From Microlunatus panaciterrae (GTDB taxonomy: Bacteria; Actinomycetota; Actinomycetes; Propionibacteriales; Propionibacteriaceae), in the NCBI RefSeq assembly GCF_016907535.1, contig NZ_JAFBCF010000001.1, positions 2,294,001 through 2,358,000 of the forward strand: a stretch of 64,000 nucleotides of DNA, given 5' to 3'. The notes beneath the pieces were generated by a model. The model worked only from the letters and a program-made list of their open reading frames with translations. It did not search any database and was not told the origin of the DNA. The translations under genes and the position numbers were made by a program. This document shows positions 58,854 to 64,000 of the stretch, one piece after another (the first letter of the stretch is position 1; the number at the start of each line of letters is the position of its first letter).

Positions 58854-60598
58854 CCCAGATCCCAGGCAACGAGAGCCGCCCGGTGAGCGCCGGTGGTTCA
58901 GCCGCGCGGCCGGAAGGATGGTGGCGCAACGCGGTCGTGTACCAGATTTATCCCCGCTCGTTCATGGACAGCAACACCGACGGCATGGGCGACCTGCCCG
59001 GCATCACCTCCAAGCTGGACTACCTGCACCAGCTCGGCGTGGACGTGGTGTGGCTGTCGCCGGTCTACACGTCACCGCAGGACGACAACGGCTACGACAT
59101 CAGCAACTACCAGGACATCGACCCGACCTTCGGCACGCTGGCTGACCTCGACGCCCTGATCCGCGGTCTGCACCAGCGTGGGATGAAGCTGGTGATGGAC
59201 CTGGTGGTCAACCACACCTCGGACGAGCACCCGTGGTTCGTCGAGTCGCGTGATCCGGCTTCACCGAAGCGTGACTGGTACTGGTGGCGGCCGGCCCGTG
59301 CGGGGCACGAACCAGGTACCGAGGGGGCCGAACCGAACAACTGGGAGTCGGCCTTCTCCGGCTCCGCATGGCAGTTCGACGAGGTCAGCGGCGAGTACTT
59401 CCTGCACCTGTTCAGCAGGAAGCAGCCCGACTTGAACTGGGAGAACCCCGAGGTCCGGCAGGCCATCTACGCGATGATGCGCTGGTGGGTCGAGCGTGGC
59501 GTCGACGGCTTCCGGATGGATGTCATCAATCTGATCTCCAAGGATCCGGCCCTGCCGGACGGCGAGGTGAAGCCAGGACGCCGGTTCGCCAGCTCGTTCC
59601 GGAGCGTCGCCAACGGGCCCAGGATCCACGAGTTCCTGCACGAGATGAACCGCGAGGTGCTGGCCGGCAACAACCTGCTCACCGTCGGCGAGATGCCGGG
59701 TGCCTCGGTGGAGGAGGCCAGGCTCTACACCGATCCTGCTCGCCAGGAGCTGGACATGGTCTTCACCTTCGAGCACATGAACCTCGACCAGGTGGCGGGA
59801 TCCAGCAAGTGGGACCTGATGGAGCTGCACCTGCCACGGTTGAAGGAGAACCTGGCCCACTGGCAGACCGCGCTGGATGAGGTCGGCTGGAACTCGCTGT
59901 ACTGGAACAACCACGACCAGCCTCGTGCGGTGTCGCGATTCGGCGACGACTCGCACGAGCATCGGGTGAACTCGGCCAAGACGCTCGGCACCATCCTGCA
60001 CATGCACAAGGGGACTCCGTATGTGTACCAGGGTGAAGAGCTCGGGATGACGAACAGCTACTTCACCGAGATCACCCAGTACCAGGACATCGAGTCGATC
60101 AACTACCACGCCGACGCGACCAGTCTGGGGATGGAAGCGGCCCATGTGCTGGCATCGCTGGCGGTGAAGAGCCGCGACAACGCCCGGACACCGGTCCAGT
60201 GGGACGACTCCAGACACGCCGGCTTCACCGGCGGCATCCCATGGCTGCCGAACAACCCGAACTACGTCGAGGTCAACGCCGCAGCCGCAGTCGCCGATCC
60301 CGACTCGGTCTTCCACCACTACCGCAAGCTGATCAAGCTCCGGCACGACCACCCGGTGGTGGTCGAGGGCACCTTCGCGCTGCTGTTGCCCGAGCATGAT
60401 CACCTCTACGCGTTCACCCGGAGCTATCAGGAGCAGGTGCTGCTGACCGTCGCTAACTGTTCGTCGGGCGTGGTGGAGATTCCGCCGGGGGCGCTGCCCG
60501 ATCTCGCCGGTGCCGAGCTGTTGCTGGGCACGCACCGCGACAGCTCCGCCGCGACGCTGCAGCCCTGGGAGTCGAGGATCCTGCTGCTGAAGCGGTGA
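58850..60598 (+). CDS. GH13 alpha-glucosidase (oligo-1,6-glucosidase/TreC-like)
   Basis: 582 residues. Region I VMDLVVNHTSDEHPWF, nucleophile Asp about 223 in VDGFRMDVINLISKDP, acid/base Glu about 281 in TVGEMPGAS, and Asp about 356 in WNNHDQPRAVSRFGDD. The start VVYQIYPRSFMDSNTDGMGD is the GH13_23/31-type signature. No signal peptide, so it acts in the cytoplasm on imported oligosaccharides. Sucrose or trehalose-6-phosphate specificity cannot be excluded. Fourth in the run coupled to nth. Confidence 0.93.
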   Translation: MTQIPGNESRPVSAGGSAARPEGWWRNAVVYQIYPRSFMDSNTDGMGDLPGITSKLDYLHQLGVDVVWLSPVYTSPQDDNGYDISNYQDIDPTFGTLADLDALIRGLHQRGMKLVMDLVVNHTSDEHPWFVESRDPASPKRDWYWWRPARAGHEPGTEGAEPNNWESAFSGSAWQFDEVSGEYFLHLFSRKQPDLNWENPEVRQAIYAMMRWWVERGVDGFRMDVINLISKDPALPDGEVKPGRRFASSFRSVANGPRIHEFLHEMNREVLAGNNLLTVGEMPGASVEEARLYTDPARQELDMVFTFEHMNLDQVAGSSKWDLMELHLPRLKENLAHWQTALDEVGWNSLYWNNHDQPRAVSRFGDDSHEHRVNSAKTLGTILHMHKGTPYVYQGEELGMTNSYFTEITQYQDIESINYHADATSLGMEAAHVLASLAVKSRDNARTPVQWDDSRHAGFTGGIPWLPNNPNYVEVNAAAAVADPDSVFHHYRKLIKLRHDHPVVVEGTFALLLPEHDHLYAFTRSYQEQVLLTVANCSSGVVEIPPGALPDLAGAELLLGTHRDSSAATLQPWESRILLLKR

Positions 60599-60697
60599 CC
60601 ATCCGACCGAGACGACCGGACTGCTCCGGCAGGCTCGGGCGTCCCACCAGATAGTCGTGCTGTTGCATGTCGCCGGCCAACTGAACAGGATCATCAC

Positions 60698-62848
60698 GTG
60701 AACAACGAAGCGCCCGCCGCAACAGGGCAGCACGCCGCCGAACCGATCGACGGACTGATCCCGGAACCTGCGGAGCGGCTGCTGCTGCGGGCCCTGCTCG
60801 ACACCATCGTGCCCGAGGATGACTATCCCTCGGCACTGCAGTCGGGCGGACTGCGCTTCCTCTACGGCGTGCTGACGGGTGACCGCCCCGAATGGCTCGA
60901 CCGGGTCCGTCGCGCCCTAGCCGTGGTGTCGGCCGCGACCGGCAGCCGTGGTGAGGTGACGTTCGACCGACTGGACATCGATCAGCGGCTCGCGGTCCTG
61001 GATACGCTGTCCGACGATCCCGACTACCGGTGGTTCGCCCTCCTGGTCACCGACGGGTTCTACGCCGACCCGGCCAACGGTGGCAACGACGACGCCGCGT
61101 CCTGGGACATGATCGGCTGGACGCCCGACCCGGCCGGCGGCTGGCCGTCGAGCAGCGCGCCGATCGACCGGTCTGGCTGGGTCAGCCGCGACGGGCTCCT
61201 GCCGCACTACGACGCGATCGTCATCGGCAGCGGCGCCGGCGGCGGCGTGGCCGCCTGTGTGCTGGCCGAGTCCGGCCGCAGAGTGCTCGTGGTGGAGCGC
61301 GGCGACTTCCCCACTGCCGACTTCCTCGCCCGGGACCATCTGCGCAACGCCCGGACCGACGTCGGGTTCGACCACCGGACCGCCCCTTCCACCCGGGGGA
61401 ACCCGCGGACCCTGCAGCTCGGGGGCAGCGCTGTCGAGCTGGTGCCCACCGACGGTCGATGGAGCAACAACGCCATGACCGTCGGCGGTGGCACCCGCAT
61501 CTACGGTGCGCAGGCGTGGCGGTTCGCACCCGAGGACTTCCAGATGGCCAGCACCTACGGGGTACCGGAGGGCAGCGCTCTGGTGGACTGGCCGATCAGC
61601 TACGCCGATCTCGAGCCGTACTATGGCCGGGCCGAGCGCGAGATCGGGGTCAGCGGCTCGGTCATCGGTGATACGTCGGGTGCGTGGCGCAGCACCGACT
61701 ACCCGATGCCGCCGCTGCCGATCACCCGACCCGGCCAGCTGCTGGCGGATGCAGCCAAACGGCTCGAGATCAGCACGCTCGCGGTCCCGCTCCTGATCAA
61801 CTCGAAGCCGTACGGCGGTCGCAACGCCTGCGTGCAGTGCGCCCAGTGCGTCGGCTTCGCCTGCCCGGTCGAGGCGAAGAACGGCGCGCACAACACCGTG
61901 CTGGCCAGGGCGCTGGCGACCGGCAGAACCTCGCTGCTGTTGGGCACCCGGGCCGAGCGGGTGACCACCGATGCCCGCGGAAGGGTCAGCGGCGTGACGC
62001 TGGTCGGTGACATCGGCGGCAGTCAGTGGCGGGCCCAGGTGGACGCCGATGAGGTGATCATCTCCGCAGGTGCGATCGAGACTGCGCGGCTGTTGCTGAA
62101 CAGCCCCAGCGACCAGGAGCCCGACGGGCTGGGGAACAACCAGGACCAGGTCGGCAGGCATCTGCAGGGGCATGTGTATGCGGGGGCGCTCGGCATCTTC
62201 CCCGACCCGGTCAACGACCATGTCGGTCCGGGCGCGGCAGTGGCCACCAACGACTTCCGCCATCACAACCCGGGCATCATCGGCGGTGGCATGCTCGCCA
62301 ACGAGTTCGTCCCGACCCCGGTGGGCTATCACTCCTACCTGTTCGGGGCCGGTCTGTTGACGCTGCACGGCTTCGAGGCCAAAAGGGGGATGCGCCACCT
62401 GGTGCCCAGGATGCAGCGGGTGGTGGGCCCCATCCAGGAGCTCACGTCGGCGGAGGCTCGGGTGCGCCTCGACCGGGGCGTCCGGGACTCCTTCGGCATC
62501 CCGGTGGTCAGGCTGAGCGGATCGCACCATCCGGAGGACAACCGCACCCAGGCCTTCCTGAGCGAACGCGCCGCCGACTGGTTGACAGCGGCGGGGGCGC
62601 ACAGGGTGATCAAGGCGCCCGCCCGCCCGCTGGGTGTCGGCCCGAGCGGTGGCCAGCACCAGGCCGGTACCTGCCGGATGGGTATCGACCCGAAGACCTC
62701 CGTCACCGACCCGCACGGGCGGGTCTGGGGCCACGACAACCTGCGGGTGGTGGACGGCTCCCTGAACGTCACCAACGGGGGTGTCAATCCGGTGCTGACG
62801 ATCTTCGCCAACGCCTTCCGGGTGATGGACCTGATGCTCGCCGAGTGA
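60698..62848 (+). CDS. GMC oxidoreductase with N-terminal gluconate 2-dehydrogenase subunit-3-like domain
   Basis: 716 residues, start GTG 60698 (AGGA eight bases upstream). Residues ~20-150 (LLLRALLDTIVPEDDYPSAL, then RLDIDQRLAVLDTLSDDPDY) resemble the small subunit of gluconate/sugar dehydrogenases. The FAD motif is IVIGSGAGGGVAACVLAESG (~172); then VGGGTRIYGAQAWRF, a Cys cluster CVQCAQCVGFACPVEAKNG, and C-terminal HQAGTCRMG and VVDGSLNVTNGGVNPVLTIF. The fusion joins two subunits normally separate. No Tat signal is visible. Probably oxidises an alcohol or sugar; 100 bases after the glucosidase. Confidence 0.88.
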   Translation: MNNEAPAATGQHAAEPIDGLIPEPAERLLLRALLDTIVPEDDYPSALQSGGLRFLYGVLTGDRPEWLDRVRRALAVVSAATGSRGEVTFDRLDIDQRLAVLDTLSDDPDYRWFALLVTDGFYADPANGGNDDAASWDMIGWTPDPAGGWPSSSAPIDRSGWVSRDGLLPHYDAIVIGSGAGGGVAACVLAESGRRVLVVERGDFPTADFLARDHLRNARTDVGFDHRTAPSTRGNPRTLQLGGSAVELVPTDGRWSNNAMTVGGGTRIYGAQAWRFAPEDFQMASTYGVPEGSALVDWPISYADLEPYYGRAEREIGVSGSVIGDTSGAWRSTDYPMPPLPITRPGQLLADAAKRLEISTLAVPLLINSKPYGGRNACVQCAQCVGFACPVEAKNGAHNTVLARALATGRTSLLLGTRAERVTTDARGRVSGVTLVGDIGGSQWRAQVDADEVIISAGAIETARLLLNSPSDQEPDGLGNNQDQVGRHLQGHVYAGALGIFPDPVNDHVGPGAAVATNDFRHHNPGIIGGGMLANEFVPTPVGYHSYLFGAGLLTLHGFEAKRGMRHLVPRMQRVVGPIQELTSAEARVRLDRGVRDSFGIPVVRLSGSHHPEDNRTQAFLSERAADWLTAAGAHRVIKAPARPLGVGPSGGQHQAGTCRMGIDPKTSVTDPHGRVWGHDNLRVVDGSLNVTNGGVNPVLTIFANAFRVMDLMLAE

Positions 62849-62859
62849 AGGCGCGCCGG

Positions 62860-63765
62860 TCAGGACCGCTGCTCGAGCCACTGCAGCAGCGCAGCGGTGA
62901 AGAGTTCCGGTGCCTCCTCGTGCGGAAGGTGCCCCACCCGGGGAAGATCAATGACCGTATGCGGGCCGTCGATGTAGGGGCCTGCCGCGGCCATGGCTGC
63001 CAGCGGCACGATGGGGTCCAGCTGGCCGTGCACCGACAGCACCGGGCCCGCGAAGGTGGCGTGCAAGGCCCGTCGATAGCTCCGGCCCGCGCTGCGTACC
63101 TGGTTGCGCACGAAGCTGCGCTGGTACTCCAGTGCGCAGTGGGGACTCGGCCACAACATCAGGGCGTCACGGTAGCGGCGCGCCTCCGCTGCGTTCGGAA
63201 ATAGGCTGGCGGGTGCGGTCCTGCTCCGATGGAGGTTCTCGATGAAGGCGCCGTCCTCGGCCATGATCCGGCGTTCGGGCAGCAGAGGGATCTGGAAGAA
63301 GGCGAGATCGCGCAGGCCGTGGCGCCACGGGTAGGCCAGCGGGTGCGGAGCGGCGACACTCACCAGGCCGCGCACCTGAGCAGGAGCGTAGGCGACCGTG
63401 GACCAGGCGGCGATGCCTCCCCAGTCGTGTCCGACCAGAACGGCGGTGCCATGGCCCAGGCTGCGGATGACGCCGGCGATGTCGCCGGCCGTGGTCAGCG
63501 GGTCGTAACCGCGAGGAGTCTTGTCGCTGGCGCCGTAGCCGCGCAGGTCGAGGGCGGCGACGGCAAAACCGGCCTCGTCCAGTGCCGGGATCTGATGCCG
63601 CCACGCCCACCAGAACTCGCCGAAGCCGTGCAGCAGCAGCACAAGTGGCCGGTCCGGGGCGAGTGATCGACCGGCGGCCAGATGGAACCGGATGCCGTTG
63701 GCAGCGATATCGTGATGCTGCCACGGGCCCTCGATCAGGAGGTCCCGGACGCCGGCGCCCGCCAT
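62860..63765 (-). CDS. Alpha/beta hydrolase (epoxide-hydrolase EphE-like)
   Basis: 301 residues. The oxyanion HGFGEFWWAWRHQIPALDEA, nucleophile Asp in VGHDWGGIAAWSTV, and the C-terminal His in RVGHLPHEEAP are the epoxide hydrolase/haloalkane dehalogenase pattern. A cap domain with ERRIMAEDGAFIENLHRSRT lies between. In M. tuberculosis the gene at this position is ephE (Rv3670). It lies ten bases after the gene at the window edge, on the same strand, and converges on the GMC gene. Confidence 0.9.
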   Translation of the reverse strand: MAGAGVRDLLIEGPWQHHDIAANGIRFHLAAGRSLAPDRPLVLLLHGFGEFWWAWRHQIPALDEAGFAVAALDLRGYGASDKTPRGYDPLTTAGDIAGVIRSLGHGTAVLVGHDWGGIAAWSTVAYAPAQVRGLVSVAAPHPLAYPWRHGLRDLAFFQIPLLPERRIMAEDGAFIENLHRSRTAPASLFPNAAEARRYRDALMLWPSPHCALEYQRSFVRNQVRSAGRSYRRALHATFAGPVLSVHGQLDPIVPLAAMAAAGPYIDGPHTVIDLPRVGHLPHEEAPELFTAALLQWLEQRS

Positions 63766-63774
63766 CGGCTCAGC

Positions 63775-64000
63775 TCAGCGCGGTGATCCGTTCGACCGTC
63801 CGAACGTGTCACGCAGGGCGGCCCGCTCGCTGACCACACGTCCCTCGATCTGCGGTGCCTTTGCGGCCGCTGTGGCGCGCGAGACGGCCCCCTTGACCGC
63901 GGCCACCGAGGCGTTGGCCTCGGCGACGGTCTTGTCGAGCCCCTTGATCTTCTTCACGGCCGCTCGGCCAACCAGGGCGAGGATCGCGGCGATCACCAAC
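63775..64000 (-). CDS. C-terminal part of a possible phage-holin-like (Phage_holin_3_6) membrane protein
   Basis: Only about 75 codons are visible; the gene begins outside the window. The fragment starts with the end of a hydrophobic helix (VIAAILALVGRAAVKKIKGL) and continues with an amphipathic, Ala/Lys-rich segment (TVAEANASVAAVKGAVSRAT), ending FGRSNGSPR. This fits the C-terminus of the small actinobacterial holin-like proteins encoded next to ephE (Rv3669). The assignment rests partly on position. Confidence 0.5.
   Translation of the reverse strand, partial: LVIAAILALVGRAAVKKIKGLDKTVAEANASVAAVKGAVSRATAAAKAPQIEGRVVSERAALRDTFGRSNGSPR

Noticed and set aside
60917-62881. 654-codon minus-strand ORF opposite the GMC gene
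   Set aside because: Shadow of a well-defined FAD enzyme; no motif of its own.

Overview
The window is GC-rich chromosomal DNA from an actinobacterium. The evidence is GTG starts, leaderless TANNNT promoters, a WhiB regulator, an F420-type oxidoreductase, an actinobacterial-type SRP RNA, and a gene order at 41-63 kb that matches the Mycobacterium tuberculosis Rv3683-Rv3669 neighbourhood. The gene mix (2-oxoacid:ferredoxin oxidoreductase operon, HGT-like IS481, abundant CCCTGAGCCTGTCGAAGGG repeats) suggests Propionibacteriales, possibly Propionibacteriaceae; that is an inference. There is no CRISPR array, prophage or rRNA operon.

Layout. 0-2.7 kb: tail of an epimerase gene, two very small minus-strand genes each preceded by paired TGACGTCA boxes, repeats, and a leaderless fabH. 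2.8-7.3 kb: a four-gene operon for a 2-oxoacid:ferredoxin oxidoreductase (gamma, alpha, beta) and a GltD-like flavoprotein/ferredoxin. 7.3-12.8 kb: a BaeRF/Balon-type ribosome hibernation protein, a Lon-N-domain protein, a secreted FG-GAP beta-propeller and a small secreted protein, and a methyltransferase. 12.9-20.5 kb: an accessory patch with an intact IS481 element (6-bp target duplication), a LuxR-type ATPase regulator, an MFS exporter, and a broken three-gene redox operon (carboxymuconolactone decarboxylase, aldo/keto reductase, alcohol dehydrogenase). 20.9-28.9 kb: tRNA-Ser, SRP RNA, a second MFS transporter, repeat clusters, DUF72, then the replication/repair group dnaX-ybaB-recR. 28.9-35.6 kb: TetR regulator divergent from an MMPL exporter with a fused, degenerate ABC-type domain and a YhgE/Pip protein. 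35.7-39 kb: aspartokinase (with an internal beta-subunit start) and a two-subunit CoA-transferase whose first subunit has a C-terminal tail encoded by intergenic-type repeats.

39.1-41.5 kb: a secreted nuclease/phosphatase gene bracketed by two copies of an 88-nt hairpin element, a frameshifted NERD gene and tRNA-Pro. 41.5-58 kb: the conserved actinobacterial block with metallophosphoesterase, YqeY, PonA2-type PBP, WhiB4-like regulator, paired ArsA-type ATPases, DUF4177, RidA, NUDIX, metallo-beta-lactamase-fold protein, TrhO, HtrA-like protease, Crp, Nth, TlpA-like lipoprotein and CoA-type NUDIX. The slot where mycobacteria carry marP is instead filled by an HD protein, a GH13 glucosidase and a GMC oxidoreductase (58.2-62.8 kb), before an EphE-like hydrolase and a partial gene at the right edge.

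Functionally the window is mostly housekeeping (fatty-acid initiation, clamp loader, recombination, lysine-family biosynthesis, peptidoglycan synthesis, redox and envelope stress) with small accessory inserts. The most unusual items are the MMPL-ABC fusion with Pip, the repeat-derived protein tail, the TGACGTCA-controlled mini-genes, the hairpin pair around the exonuclease gene, and a 9-bp tandem repeat joined to nested palindromes at 50.4 kb.
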